Shown one piece after another: positions 33,602 to 45,473 of a stretch of 64,000 nucleotides of DNA (positions within the stretch are counted from its first letter, which is position 1; every line of letters begins with the position of its first letter). The stretch comes from Vanrija pseudolonga (lineage: Eukaryota > Basidiomycota > Tremellomycetes > Trichosporonales > Trichosporonaceae), in contig NC_085852.1 in assembly GCF_020906515.1 (NCBI RefSeq), positions 744,001-808,000 on the forward strand, given 5' to 3'. Position numbers and translations under genes: made by a program. The notes below the pieces were generated by a model, which did no database searches, had not been told where the DNA came from, and worked only from the letters and a program-made list of their open reading frames with translations.

Positions 33602-36317
33602 CTACTCCGCCACCGGCGACACCGGGTCGGTGCCTAAGCCGCCGACCTCGGTGCCCAAGACACCGCCCACACCCCCGCTCAGCGCCATCAGGCGCGCAAA
33701 GTCAAAGCTGTCTGCCGGAGTTTCGTTGTACACTCCGACCGAGTATCCGCTCAGCAGGTCGGATAGCCAGAGCGAGCCTGGGATGTATGTCAACATTGTG
33801 CCATTGTGGAATTTGCGCCGCGAGGCTCGCCTGGCTCGCCGCCACTCACCACTTCCGTCCACCACATCCACACCCTCTTCTCCTTTGATGCTCTGCCGTG
33901 CCGCAGAGTTCCGCATAGACGTCTCGGTGGCCGGCGCAATGTCGTGCGGGTGATTCGGGTCGCTCGTGAAGCGCCGAAGCATACCCTGGTCGGGGAGCGA
34001 AATGAAGGTCCGCTTGGACGCTGCTGCGTTGCGCAACGAGATACCAGAGCCTGGTGATGGTCAGCAATGCCCCAGCTCCCATACTCACGCTTCTGAAGTA
34101 GCGACCCGACGTAGCTCGCACCGGCCCAGTTGGTTTCGATGCTCAGGATCGCCTTGAGCAGCGTCGTAAAGTTCTGGCGTGTCATCGACACAAGGAACAG
34201 CTCGCTGGCATTCCCCTCCGCCTCGCTCGCCTGCGCGGCACGCATCTCGTGAATGAGCGCCATGGCGGCCACGTACAGCGGCTGCACGACCACCGGCGAC
34301 GCAATGTACGATGTGTGGCTGACGAGGTCGGCGAACACCATGCACTCGCAGATCTGGCGACTGCTTGCAATGGCAAGACGCACGTTGCGTGGCATGCTGC
34401 GGCCAAGAGGCGTCTCCACACCAGAAGGTGACTTGAGCAGGTCGGGGTGGTACACGAGCGCGAGGACAGCGTTCGCCCAGAGATGGAGCGACAAGAACGT
34501 GCCGCCGTTGCCGCGCGAGTGCTGGTGCTTGAAGTTGTCGGCGCTCCATTTCATTGCGTCTGGAAGCGCGGCGTAGAAGCTGACCAGGCGGGCCTGCAGC
34601 TCAGCGAGTCTCTCGGCGAGCGGCTCGTCAGACGCCACAAGCGTGCGCGCATGGCCCCGCCGCCCGTTCAGCACGTTGCTTATCCGTCCACACAGCACCA
34701 TTAGCCGCACGAGGTAGACGTACGGCACGGGCTGGACGGGCTCGTCGAGCGGCTTGTCGTCGCGTGCGCGATCGGGGAAGAAATCGGCGTTCTCGGGTAG
34801 CGGGATCTCGATCATGTCTTCTGGGATGCTTGCTGGGCGGCCTGTCGCGAAGGCCACGACGCGGTCCGTCACGAACAGGTTCCAGAACAGCAGGCGGATG
34901 CGAACGAGGTGGGCGGGAGACTCAAAGATCTCGCTGTTCTCGTGCATGCCCAAGTCGATGGCCATACGGATCGCCATGCCGCTGTACTGCCACAGCCCGG
35001 ACTCGGAGCCCTGGCCGTAACATGCCCATGCGAGGAGCAGCAGGCCTGTCACGACGTCGTACGCTGGGAGGTGCAGCAAAGGCGCGACAAGCTCCTGGGC
35101 CTTGGCCACGAACGGCGCGGCGGCTGCCACGGGTTGGTCCGTCTTGGTGAAGCGCGCGCCCACAGCGAGGATACAGTTGGCGAGGAACGCGCTCTGTGTA
35201 CCCGAGTCGTATCGCTGCGTCATGCGCTTGCGGCTCACACTTGGGAAGTGGCACGCAATGTTCTCTGTGAATTTGTCAAATATTGGGTCCCAGACGTGGC
35301 GGTGCGGCAGTCCGTTGGCATCCCACAGATCCGCCGGTGCGGGCGGAGGGCCCATAGACGTCTGCGGCGACGCTGGGTCTTCGGTCGCAGCCGTTGGCGT
35401 GTGCCCAGAGCCCTTCTTTTGCAGCTTGAGCGAGATGCGGTTGATGCCTGGGTGAATAGCCGTAGATCCAGAAAAGCGGTAGTACCACAGCTCGAGGTCA
35501 TCGCCGGCGTTTGGGTCCCCTGAGACGTACGCCTGCTGGTTCTCGAGCGCCTGGAGCAGCCGGAGGTCGGTGCCCGGCGAGTTGTCGTCGAGGAAGCCGG
35601 CGAGCGTGGGATCCAGCTTTGTTGGCGCAACCTTGTTGTTGCTGCTCAGGCCCGACGATCCAGACTGTACAGCCGCGCTCAGCACGTTTGGTGCAGGCGC
35701 GCCGAGCACGTCGAAGGAGAAAACGTCCTGCGCAGGCACCTCTGGGAGAAAGTTTGCGGGCCACGTAAAGTTCGCAGCTGCCGAAGTGATAGCCCACGGG
35801 TCGATCGTGTCGCGCCCAATTCCTGGCGACGGTAGTGGGATAGACGGGACTGATGGGATTGTCGACGAGACGCCGGACGACGAGCCAGAGGCCGCCAGTG
35901 AAAGCCGTGATGGAGCGATGCCACCGAGGCCGCCGAGCGAGATGGCCGTCTGTGCTGCTTCCTCTTGCCGGCGCGCCTCCTCCATCTCGCGACGCGTGCG
36001 TTTTCTTCTCCGCCCCGCAGGCCACTCGCACTTCGCGCTCGTCTTGCTACACGCCGAACACACGGGCTTCTCGCCACTGCAACGGATCCGTTTGGCACGG
36101 CAGTAGAAGCACGCGAGCTGGACGCGTCCGATGCCCTCGTCTGCGTCGCGTTTCCTGTCGTCAGTGCGAGCCCGGGCACCGCGACCTACCTGTCCCCTGT
36201 GCCGTTCGACGTGTTTTCTTGTTTCGAGTCGCCGCGCGAGTCGCCTCGCCCCCCAGCGGACTCGTCTCCGCTCCCGGCAGAGGTGTCGGTCAAAGCCGAA
36301 GAATCGCGTTTGCTCAT
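33602..36317 (-). CDS. Zn(II)2Cys6 fungal transcription factor
   Basis: Four exons (36190-36317, 34089-36154, 33850-34050, 33602-33777) give 856 aa. The binuclear zinc cluster is near the N-terminus: ACFYCRAKRIRCSGEKPVCSAC followed by SKTSAKCEW (C-x2-C-x6-C-x6-C-x2-C-x6-C), then a basic run RRRKRTRREMEEARR. The central fungal-specific regulatory domain is recognisable around RLLFWNLFVTDRVVAFATGRP and IRMAIDLGMHEN. Target genes are unknown. The last intron (33778-33849) is 72 nt and frame-neutral, so a retained form would also be translated. Its 3' end faces the upstream region of the ketose kinase gene. Confidence 0.87.
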
Positions 36318-36809
36318 TGTAGAGTCACTGCTTGTGCAAGAGTTGTGGTAGTTGTCGTCGCCATCAAAGACAGCGCTGCTGGACCGGTTAACGTTCACAC
36401 GACAATGTTGAGTAGGGAACAACACATCGAACGGGAGGCAGAGGCCGACATCTTGGAGCCGACTCCTGGAGGTGGGGAAGGCTGCGGGGCTGAGTAAAGT
36501 CGAAGGTGGAATAGAATCCGTCATTAGCCGTTAGTTACCAGGGTCCACAGGGACCGCAACAAAGTGGAGGCCGGGCTGGCCTGCGCTCAACTCTGGAATT
36601 CGGTATCCGCGAGCCGAACACGCCTGGGCATTTGTGCTTGGCGACTGCGGGTATGGTCAGCAGCTTCGTGTGGAGGCGTGTGGAGGCGTCAAGGGCGAGT
36701 GAGGGTCTACAGCGAGATGGGGATCTAGGTGAGTGTTCGCGCGGGGTGGCGGCGGCCGAGTTCTGGAAGACGTGGTATTCATGACGGCCTCCGCCGCACC
36801 CTCCTCTGC
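36318..36809. promoter_or_regulatory. Upstream region of the Zn2Cys6 gene and PNK1 3' region
   Basis: No gene recognised. Genes on both sides are on the minus strand. Confidence 0.35.
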
Positions 36810-38464
36810 CTATTGCAGGTAACGGTCCCAGAGCTTGCGCTGCTCCTCGTCGCCCTCCCACACAAAGTTGACAGTGCGGATCTCTTCAAACCCTTCGTTT
36901 AGCTTTGGCAGCTCAAAGTCGGCAGTATAACTACCGAACGCCAGAGCCGGCAACAGCTCGCGCTTTGGCTCATCCGCTGGGGCGTGCAGTGCCCGGTATA
37001 CGTTATTGTGCTTCGCCAGCTCTGGAGGGGTGGTGAAGTGGAACAGCCTGCCGTCAGCCGGGGCCACATGCCTGTACACTCACCTGATCGGCACGCCTTG
37101 TTCCTTTGCCAGCGCCACATACACCGCTCGGGTAGCCTTGTTCCGGTTCGTGTTATCTGCCATCAGCACAGGCGGGGCTGAGAGCGCTCGTCCTTACTCA
37201 CCAACAACGACCGACTTCCCCTCCTCCAACTTCTTGCGTGCTGCTCTCACGCACGCGTCCCTGGTCCGTAGAGTGTCCTGGTTGATGTGCTCATAACTTG
37301 TAAAGTGGCGGCGGTAGAAGCTCGTCTTGCCGGAGGCGCTAAGGGTTGGTGACGAACCACAAGGGCAGCACTCACGGGATGCCAGTGAAGACTACTATCT
37401 CCATTTTATCCCTCGCAATAGGGGTATTAGATGGAACAACTGGCGGCACTTGCTTGGTCAGCATATGTCCAACACTTCCTCCAGTGGTGGACGACCGGAT
37501 CGGTCATTACTGACAGTTGTCCTGTAGTGCGGGCGAGTTGGACGGCCGAAAGGAGTCTGGTGGATGAGGGTACGCTTTGGTCTCGCCAAGGAAGTGCTCC
37601 TGCAGAGGGGGTTAGATATGAATGTGGCTGAGGTGCGGAGACAAGCCGCCACTCACTTCCGGTGTGTAGAACTTGATTCCAGCATTAAGGGCCATGGTGA
37701 GGTCGGTATTGTTATGGTCCCTCTTCCGGCCCGCTGCGTCGCCAACGTAGACTACCTTGTCCATGTCTATCTTATCAGCATGGCCCTCGGCAATGGGGGT
37801 TCAACGCACCGATCTCCCATCCCCTGTCCTTGTACAGCTTGGCAACAAAGTCGAACATGCCAGTGTTGGGTTTGCGGTAGATGTCCTTCTCAAGAGCACC
37901 CAGCACCCGAAAGGGGAGGTCGCCGAGCTAGCACAGTGAATCAGCAACCTAATGCACAATCCAAAGCAATCCAGATTGCGCTTTGACCTCCCGCTCGACC
38001 TACCTTGGCTGAAATCAGCGGCAGCTTCGCGCGCCACTCGTTGCGAATCTTGGGCGCCTTGTGTCCCTGGTTGGAGAGGACGATGACATGTTTGCCACTC
38101 TTGATCTCGTCCTTGATGTGCTTTGGCACGATGGGATTCCACCACATCCAGTCATTGCGGTCCTTGGGAAACTTGGCTCCGCTGCTCGGCTTGATGAGAG
38201 TGCCGTCGAGATCGTATAGGACGAGCTCCACTGGGGCGGTCGGTGGCGTGTCCCCCAGCGGGTCGAGATAGTGGTAGTGAACTAGGGATGCAGAGGCATC
38301 CTTGTCGAATGTGCCGCGCGATGGGCCAGCGCCGCTGCCTCCCGCCGGCTGCGTGAAGAAGGAGTGGACTGGCGTGTCAGCTAGAGCCCACTGCTTGAAT
38401 CAAGCTGCTCACCCTTCTTCGCTGGAGGAGCTGAGCCCGACGAGCTTCGTTTCACTTCCCTCAT
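36810..38464 (-). CDS. PNK1: Polynucleotide 3'-phosphatase / 5'-kinase
   Basis: A DNA-end repair enzyme that removes 3' phosphates and adds 5' phosphates at breaks. Nine exons (38413-38464, 38004-38368, 37810-37927, 37657-37766, 37515-37599, 37376-37439, 37202-37338, 37084-37156, 36810-37047) give 413 aa, like fission yeast Pnk1. The phosphatase has [13 protein letters not shown] and [10 protein letters not shown], then YVGDAAGR. The kinase has the P-loop TGIPASGKTSF, split by an intron, and [10 protein letters not shown]. No FHA domain is present. The start ATG ([10 protein letters not shown]) directly opens the frame leading to [14 protein letters not shown], which looks like a nuclear signal followed by a PCNA-interaction-like motif. 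An open frame further upstream (to 38664) was judged unrelated. Confidence 0.93.
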
Positions 38465-38807
38465 TAGCACAGAGATAGACTTGAATTGCGCGTTACCAAC
38501 TTGTCAAGAGAGAGTGGGAAGAGCAAGAAACCGTTGTTGCTTTCGAAGTTACAGATGAGACATGCGCGTTGACTGGACTCGTCATGGGCACAAAGCTCGT
38601 CGATCGCGACGCCGAAGTGGAGGTTGTCTTCCAGCGGGATCAAATTTCCCACGTGGTCAGACATTGCCGACTCCTCAGAGATCTCGAGTCGGGAGGAGAG
38701 ATGACAACGACGAGCTGCTGCTGATTGCGGTAAACGACACGACGACGATTGAACAACAAAAGGCTGGCAAGGTTATAATCTCACAACTCTTTCCCATCGC
38801 CACCACC
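38465..38807. promoter_or_regulatory. Divergent promoter PNK1 / TRP4
   Basis: A 343-bp head-to-head spacer. Short open frames here end at the flanking starts and show no family resemblance. Confidence 0.45.
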
Positions 38808-40205
38808 ATGACGGCCCAGACAGAGTTCACCCCCGATACCTTCAAGGTCCTGCTCAAGAAGCTCGTCCAGACCCCGGGCGACTTCAGCCCCGAGGACTGC
38901 GGCCTGGCGTTTGAGCACATGGTTGTTCAAGGCGCCTCGGAGGCTCAGGCCGGCGCCTTCCTCACCGCGCTCACGCTTTCGGGACTCGACAGCGCACCAG
39001 AGACTGTCGCCGCCTGCGCCGACGTGCTCCGCCGCCACGCCATCCCCGTCAAGGACCTCGTGCCCAAGAACGATGTTGACGACCCCCACGGCCACGGCAT
39101 GTGGGACTACCGTGACTCGGACAAGGAGGGCGACAGGTACCGCGGCCTCGTTGACATTGTCGGAACCGGTGGTGATGGCTGGGACACGTACAACGTGTCG
39201 ACCACCGCTGCTGTTGTTGTCGCTGGTGCCGGTGTCCGCGTCGCAAAGGTAAGTGGAGCGAGTGGACGTGGCGGACCGCGGCTGACTTTATAGCACGGCT
39301 CCCGTGCGGCCACCTCGACGTCGGGCTCTGCCGACCTGTTGATATCGCTCGACTGCAGGCTGTCGTTCCCCGTCGACCAGATCCACGATTTCCTCCCGGC
39401 GTCCCCCTTCCTCTTCCTCTTCGCGCCGCACTACCACCCCTCGCTGGCTCACATTGCCCCAATCCGTCGCCAGCTCAACTTTAGGACAGTGTTCAACGTC
39501 CTGGGCCCTCTGATCAACCCTGCGCGCCCGCAGCGCATGGTGCTCGGTGTTGCCAAGCGCGAGCTGGGTGACACGTTCGCCGAGGTGCTCCGCCTCCTGG
39601 GTGTCGAGCGTGCGGCCGTTGTCTGCGGACAGGAGGGGCTGGACGAGGTGTCGATCGCTGGACCGACCTGGATTTGGAGGTTGGAAAACGGCCAGATTGC
39701 GGTCGAGGAGATCCACCCTACCAAGGACTTTGGCCTTCCCACGCACCCTCTCAGCTCGGTCAAGGGCGCGACACCCGAGCTCAATGCGTTGACCTTCAAC
39801 GCGTTGCTCGACAACTCGCCTGCGCCAGAGCACCTCGCGAACCCCGCTGGGCCCGAGGACCCGTCGCTCGAGTCGATCCGCGACTACGTGCTCATCAACG
39901 CCGCGACGCTGCTGCACGTGTCGGGCCGGGCCAAGGACTGGAAGGAGGGTGTTGCGATTGCCCGCGAGGCGCTTGAGAGTGGCGGTGCCCGTGCTGCCTT
40001 CGACGGCTTCCGTGACGCGTCGAAGCGTGCCATGGGAGAAAAGGGCCTCGACCTACCGCCCGCGCCCGAGGACGACGGAGGTGTCGCCGCGCGCAACGGT
40101 TTCGTCAAGGCGTGGCTCCACCAGCGCCGCAGCGGCTACGCGACGCCATCGTCGCCGTTCGAGCTGCAGCGGAGTGTGGCCGAGGGATTCCCATTGGGCA
40201 AGTAG
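38808..40205 (+). CDS. TRP4: Anthranilate phosphoribosyltransferase (tryptophan biosynthesis)
   Basis: Transfers phosphoribose from PRPP to anthranilate, the second step of the tryptophan branch. Two exons (38808-39248 and 39294-40205) give 450 aa. Signatures are the PRPP loop [36 protein letters not shown] across the splice junction, [21 protein letters not shown], and [17 protein letters not shown]. It is longer than bacterial TrpD (about 340 aa) through inserts near [15 protein letters not shown] and at the C-terminus. Only 98 bp separate its stop from that of the next, converging gene. Confidence 0.95.
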
Positions 40206-40303
40206 TGTAGTGTTGGGTACATTACTATGAAAATCCATGCTTGACAGATGTCTATGAATGTCCGGGCGCCTCGACAAGATCGTACAAGTGTATGTGTCTG
40301 GCC

Positions 40304-42436
40304 CTACTCTGCCAGGATGACCTCTTCGGCGAGCCGCAGCACGTCGTCCCAGAAGGCCTCAATGACACCCGGCTTGAACCCGTTCCTGTCGTACCCAAGC
40401 GAGAGGAAGAGCTTGCCGCTGGGTGTGTCAGTAATGCCAGCCAAGTGTAGCATTTTGTGGCACTCACGCAAAGGTGTAGGCAAACAGGAGCAGCCCGCCA
40501 GGACGCTGGCGCGACCCCGTCGTAAGCGAGTAGAGCCTTGTTCTCGGGAACGTGTCGTGTTTGTACACACCGTCGAGGTTACCGAGCATCGAGACGCCCA
40601 TGAGGGCCTTGCCCGCGGGGGGCGGGGGCGGCTTGGCCTCCTCGTCGTCGCGCTGAGTCGCGCCAGCCGGCGCAGGCAGGGGCCGGTCCTTGATGCGCAG
40701 GCCGAGCCCGAGGCCGGGGTTGGCCGCCTCGTCGTCCACGCGTGCCCAGTGGCGCGAGCGCGCGGCGCGCGCCGACGCAGTCGCGCGGAACGTCGCGCCC
40801 GCGAGCGGCGACTTGACCGCCGCGACCGTCTGGCGCTTGGTCTGCCCCGCGTGCAGCCACACCACCTCGGCTGGCGAGAGCCCTGGCGGCCGCAGGCTCG
40901 GGAGCACGACGTTGAAGTAGCCCACTGCGAGGTGGAAGAAGGACGCAGAGGTGCGCGCTGGCACCGGGTGCATCAGCGGGCGGAGGTTGAGCGCCGAGTA
41001 GATCATCCTGGGGGTGTTAGTGCCGCACCAGGCCACGAGGCCACCTGGCCCCACGCCACGCGCACTCACGTTGGCTCGGTCCTGCTGCTGCTCGCATACT
41101 TGCCCCACGCGACGGCGCACAAAGCAAACACGGCATGCGCGATCGTCACCCCATGCGCCTTGCACGTCGCTAGTGCCTTGGCCGTCCTCTCGCGCGAGTA
41201 TACGCGCGTCGGGACGACAGTGTGGCTCGCGGCACCCCGCACGCCGGGCAGCACCTGTCCGCCGAGGAGCTGGGCGTCGGCACGCCGCTGGGCGACCTCG
41301 CCCGCGGCGCGCTGCCATCTGCTCAGGGGGATACGGTCCTCGAGGCTCGGGGGCAGCGCGGCGCTGCCCGCCCTCGCCGCCGCGTCGACCTCGGTCTGGA
41401 GGAGTGCCTGCAGCTCGTCGATATTCAGCGGGCCCCCGACGAGCGCGTAGAACTCGTTCATGAATGAATGCAGCGCCATCCCGTCGCCGACGTAGTGCGT
41501 CGTGCAGAGCATGACCTCTGCGTTGTCCAGTCCGTCGCTGTCGGCGTCCGCGGCGGCCCAAGCGCCCGACAGGTCGGTGCCGCGCGCGGTGCCCCGGCGG
41601 ATGATGAGCTGCGCGGGCATCTTGGCGCTGAGCGTGCGCACGCCGTTGAGGTATGCGTTGACGAGATCCCCCGGGCCGTCGCCGGCCTCGAAGAACGTGA
41701 GCCGCTGGTCGCCAGTCTCGAGCGCGGCGGCGAGCGTCCCGGCCGGCGTGTGCGCGAACACTGCGTCGTCGTACGCGCGCAGCTCGACAGCGCACGCGAG
41801 CAGAGGGTGCCGGTGCAGCCCGAGCGCCCATGCGTACCGTACCCGCTGGAGGCTGAGCGCGTCGGGCGCAGCACGCAGGTTGTGGTGCACGTACCTGCCG
41901 GTCGGTGGTCAGTGCCGCTCGCTCGCCACCCCTCGCACGCCACTGGCCACTCACATGTCGTTGACGCCGTCGGCGCGCGAAGGCAGGAAATACGACAGCT
42001 CGTTGTCGCTCAGGCTCCGCTGCACTGGGAGCAGTAGCGGGCTCGCACTTCGGCTCACGCTCGCAGGCACGTCGGCGGCGGCGCGGCGCGGCCCCGTGCT
42101 TGGCCCATCGACGCCAGGCATGCCGCCGCCGCCGCCGCGATGGTCGACACTGCGCACGCCGTGGCGCCGCGTGCTGCTTGGCCCGTCAACGCCAGGCATG
42201 CTGCTCGGCCCATCGACACCCGGCATAAAGTCGCTACGGCTCGGCCCGTCGGCACCAGGCATGCCGCCGCCACCACTCGCTGTCCTCGCCGAGAGTGTTG
42301 TCGCACCTTGTCCCCCAGAACTCGGCCCGTCGACCCCGGGCATACTCGTCGAAGTGTTCGCCGTGCTCGTTGTACTGGCTGTTCGTGTCGCCGCGCTGCT
42401 AGAACCCCCCGGCGTGTCCGGGGGCGTAGGAAGCAT
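40304..42436 (-). CDS. CoA-dependent acyltransferase-like protein (condensation/AATase fold) with N-terminal repeats
   Basis: Four exons (41955-42436, 41070-41894, 40468-41007, 40304-40418) give 653 aa. The central region resembles the chloramphenicol-acetyltransferase/condensation fold: an early helix region (LSDNELSYFLPSRADGVND) and the catalytic pattern HxxxDG in TTHYVGDGMALHSF. Later blocks (FFHLAVGYFNVVLPSL, LGNLDGVYKHD, GGLLLFAYTFAGKLFLSLGYD) fit the second half of such enzymes. Alcohol acetyltransferases and lipid-modifying acyltransferases share this fold; the substrate is unknown. The first 130 residues are low complexity and contain five copies of MPG(V/A)DGPS. Codon use is very GC-rich. 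Confidence 0.75.
42102..42342 (-). repeat. Five-copy 20-bp coding repeat (MPGVDGPS)
   Basis: Near-identical 20-bp units lie at 42102-42121, 42180-42199, 42207-42226, 42243-42262 and 42323-42342 (plus-strand form GGCCC-rich ending GGCAT). They encode the octapeptide MPG(V/A)DGPS in the disordered N-terminus of the acyltransferase-like protein. Two copies are almost adjacent. Confidence 0.85.
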
Positions 42437-43063
42437 CGTCGTCGTGTGAGATAAGAGTTGTTGTTGAGCGTCGTGTTGCCGTCGAGGTCCCATTATTTTG
42501 TTATTATTGTTGTCGTGAAGTGCGAGAGAGCGGCTGTCACATCACGGCAATGCGGTCGCCCTCGTTGCTCGCTCGTTCGTCACTACAGTGAGTTCCCATT
42601 CCCGTCATCGCCCCCCCTCCTTTGCAGCGATCGCACGCAGCACCAAGAGAGAGCGCGAGCGCGACAAAGCCAAAGTTGCGGGTCCGCCTGGATGGGCGAG
42701 GGGCAAATGTGTCACCTCTGCGGCACCAGTGGCACAAGATTACGGCAACCTCGCCAGGTCAAAGTGGCATACGACTTCTTCTTCCTGGCACAGCAGCCTG
42801 TTGCTGCACCCTCCCCGCCCGTCGTCAAGGTACACAAACAGTGACCGAGACATGCTCTTCATGTCTTACACTTTTGCACGTTACGGCGCTCAAGCTCGCT
42901 CAGTGAATCTTGTCGGATCCTTCTCTGCTGGTATTTACGGCTGCGACGACGACGACGGCCAGGACAACACCGACGACATAGCCGACGACAGTGATTAAGC
43001 TCAGCCTCGCTTGCACTCCTCCCCAGATTAGATCAGATCAGATCCGCCCACCTGCCCGGCAGC
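42437..43063. promoter_or_regulatory. Divergent promoter acyltransferase-like gene / transporter
   Basis: A 627-bp head-to-head spacer. A minus-strand frame at about 42900-43020 would encode a hydrophobic Val-rich tail, but it has no start codon and arises from a GAC repeat; I do not call it a gene. Confidence 0.4.
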
Positions 43064-44238
43064 ATGAGCTCAAGCAGCAGTAGCAACGAGGAGCAGACGC
43101 CGCGGTGGAAGGTCGCCGCGGTCGTGTCCTTCTTCATGGCCGTGGCCATCGTCATGGTCATTGTGTAGGTGGACTGCTCTCGGCATCGCTGACAGCACAG
43201 CAACAAATGGGTCCTCAAGTCGTCCGACCTCCCGCTCACCTTCCTCTTCCTGCAGCTCGTGATCGCCGTTGTCCTGTTGTACGCCTGGGGCGGGGCGTCG
43301 CGCACCCAGTGGACCGTGCCCCGGTGGTCAAAGGACATGGTCGGCAAGATGCTGCCCGTGGCGGCCGTCAACGTCGTCGGCCTCGCCTTCAACATCTACT
43401 GCCTGCGCCTCGTCGACGCCTCGTACTTCCAGGTCGCCCGCGGGCTCACCCTGCCCATGACTATCGCGCTGCAGGCCGCGCAGACCGGCACCCGGCCCAC
43501 CCGCGACACGCTCATTGCATGCGCCCTCGTCACCTGGGGCTTTACGTTCTCGTTCCTCCCCTTCCCGCTCGGTGCGGGCGCCACTGGCTCGGCGGCCGAA
43601 GCCCCAGCCCTCGGAATGGTGCTTGGCATCGCTTCCGCTGCCATGGTCGCTGTGCACGCCGTGCTCATCAAGTCGGCGCTGCGGCACCTCGATGGGAGTG
43701 CGCTGGACCTCGCCTACTGGACGAATGCGCTCAGCGCGGTAGCCATCGTGCCCCCCGTGCTCCTGGCCGAGTCTGGGCGGATCTACGCCCTCTTGGCTGG
43801 AACAGAGGGTGACCTGCGGGCGTTTGCGATCGGCAGTCTCGTGACGGTGGGTGCAGAGGCCTCGAGTGGCGCTAACCACACCCCCCAGGGCGTCGTCGGC
43901 TTCCTCATCTGCATCGCGGGCCTCCTCAGCATCAAGGTGACCTCGCCCGTGACGCACATGTTCTCTTCGGCGGTGCGCTCGGTCCTGCAGACGATTCTTG
44001 GCGTTCAGTTGTTTGGGGACCTTCTCAACACGTAGGTGATGTGGCGTGGCACCCCCACTGACTTTGCAGCTCGCGCGTCGCGTCGATCATCCTCATCCTT
44101 CTCGGTACCCTTTTGTACACCTGGCACAAGGCGCAGGGCGCTCCACCCGCCGCGGCGCCCAAGCCGTCCGATCAGGCCGCGGCCGAGGAGGCGCGGGCCG
44201 AGAGCGAGGGGCTCACGGCAGAGAAGAGCGAGGCGTGA
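43064..44238 (+). CDS. DMT-superfamily transporter, nucleotide-sugar/triose-phosphate type
   Basis: Four exons (43064-43164, 43201-43846, 43889-44031, 44070-44238) give 352 aa with about ten membrane segments. The family signs are an early VIVNKWVLKSSDLPLTFLFLQ (the NK motif of SLC35/TPT carriers), FNIYCLRLVDASYFQVARGLTLP, and late VTSPVTHMFSSAVRSVLQTILG, where such carriers have the conserved KxxSPVT region. It most resembles GDP-fucose/GDP-mannose-like Golgi carriers (SLC35C group), supplying sugar donors for glycosylation, but the substrate cannot be fixed from sequence. The tail is Ala/Glu/Lys-rich and cytosolic. Confidence 0.83.
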
Positions 44239-44438
44239 GGCCCCGAGGGCGAGGGGCACAAAGGAAGCGCGCGAGTAGCAGCGAGCGAGCGCAACAGGAC
44301 AATTGGAATCAGACTCGCAGGCGCCATTGTGGCGGCCACCCTGCCTTTCGCCATACCACAACCACCATGTGCAGGACACTCAATACGCTAAGAACCAAAC
44401 CATAACCTCGGACAATGCATCTACAACATATACTGCTC

Positions 44439-45473
44439 CTACTTCTGCTGCGCCTCAAGGGCGGCCTGGAAGCGGCGCACAATGGGCACCATGCCACCAG
44501 CGTCGGCGGTGAAGCCCAGGCCGAGGGGGTAGTCGTTGTCAAAGCGCGCGGGCCACGAGCTGACAATGCGGCGGTTGGTCGGGTCGTCCTTGAACGAGAC
44601 GAGCTTGAGGGCCTCGGGGCCAGCGACCTCGGTGAGGGCCTCGAGCTCCTGCCTCACGGTCACAGTGAAGCCGGGGAGGTACACCGCGCGCGTGTGCGGG
44701 AGGAACGACGCCGCGGGCACATGCTTGGCAATGACAAAGTTGCGGATCGTCGTCTCGGGGCTGGCAACCCACGCTGCCAGCTCGAGCTCGGGCGAGTCGA
44801 GGCTCGAGCCGACGGGGCACAGCGCCTGCTGGCCCTGGAGCGGCTCGCGGATGATGCCCGAGAGGAAGGACGACGTCGCTGCGCTCGGCGCGCCGGGACG
44901 CACGACGATCGTCGGCAGGCGAAGGATACGCCCGTCGACGAACCCGCGGCGGGTGTACTCGTTGACGAGGAGCTCAGCGACGAGCTTGCCCGTGCCGTAT
45001 GCGCCCTCGGGCGTGGCAATCGTGCTGGAGGTGACGACGTCGGGCAGCGGGCCGCCATACACGGCCAAGCTGGACGTGAAGATGAACTTGGGCCTCTGGG
45101 CGCCCTCGACACGGCGCGCGCGGTCGAGCAGCGCGCGCACAGAGTCGACATTGACGCGGAGGCCGAGGTCAAAGTCGTCCTCTGAGCCCCGGCTCATGAT
45201 CCCGTGCAGGCAGTACACCGTGTCGGGCGCGCCGAAGGGCGTGGTGAAGAGCGCGTCGATCGCAGCCGCGTCGCACAGGTCGGCCTTGCGCGTGATCACG
45301 TTGGCCTTTGTGCTCGTGGCCGGCGCGCGCGGCTCGACAATGTCCGCGAGGATGAGGCGCGCGTTGGGCGTCAAGGGGTCGGCCAGGATCGCGTCGGACA
45401 GCAGCCCCCCGAGCCACCCGCCAGCGCCGGTGATGAGGACTGTGTTCGAGGCGGGGGTGGTGTCGATGGTCAT
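44439..45473 (-). CDS. Extended SDR / NAD-dependent epimerase-dehydratase, D-erythronate-dehydrogenase-like
   Basis: An intronless gene of 344 aa. The Rossmann motif is VLITGAGGWLGGLL, the catalytic Ser is in FTSSLAVYGG and the YxxxK in EGAYGTGKLV. The block LHGIMSRGSEDDFDLGLRVNVD and RLPTIVVRPGAPSAATSSFLS follow the Gne/DenD-like subfamily, which includes bacterial D-erythronate dehydrogenase. It likely oxidises a small sugar acid or sugar with NAD. The start at 45473 (MTIDTTPASN) is preferred over an in-frame ATG 36 bp upstream because it sits next to the nucleotide-binding strand. It is divergently paired with the RpiB-type isomerase, suggesting joint control. Substrate is inferred only. 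Confidence 0.83.
   Translation of the reverse strand: MTIDTTPASNTVLITGAGGWLGGLLSDAILADPLTPNARLILADIVEPRAPATSTKANVITRKADLCDAAAIDALFTTPFGAPDTVYCLHGIMSRGSEDDFDLGLRVNVDSVRALLDRARRVEGAQRPKFIFTSSLAVYGGPLPDVVTSSTIATPEGAYGTGKLVAELLVNEYTRRGFVDGRILRLPTIVVRPGAPSAATSSFLSGIIREPLQGQQALCPVGSSLDSPELELAAWVASPETTIRNFVIAKHVPAASFLPHTRAVYLPGFTVTVRQELEALTEVAGPEALKLVSFKDDPTNRRIVSSWPARFDNDYPLGLGFTADAGGMVPIVRRFQAALEAQQK

Noticed and set aside
38464-38664. Extra first exon for PNK1 (MSDHVGN...)
   Set aside because: Would need a weak GTTGGT donor; the ATG at 38464 opens directly into the conserved frame and gives the expected family length.
42900-43030. Hydrophobic Val-rich minus-strand frame resembling a membrane tail
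   Set aside because: No start codon, a stop just upstream, and it derives from a GAC/GTC-rich stretch inside a divergent promoter.
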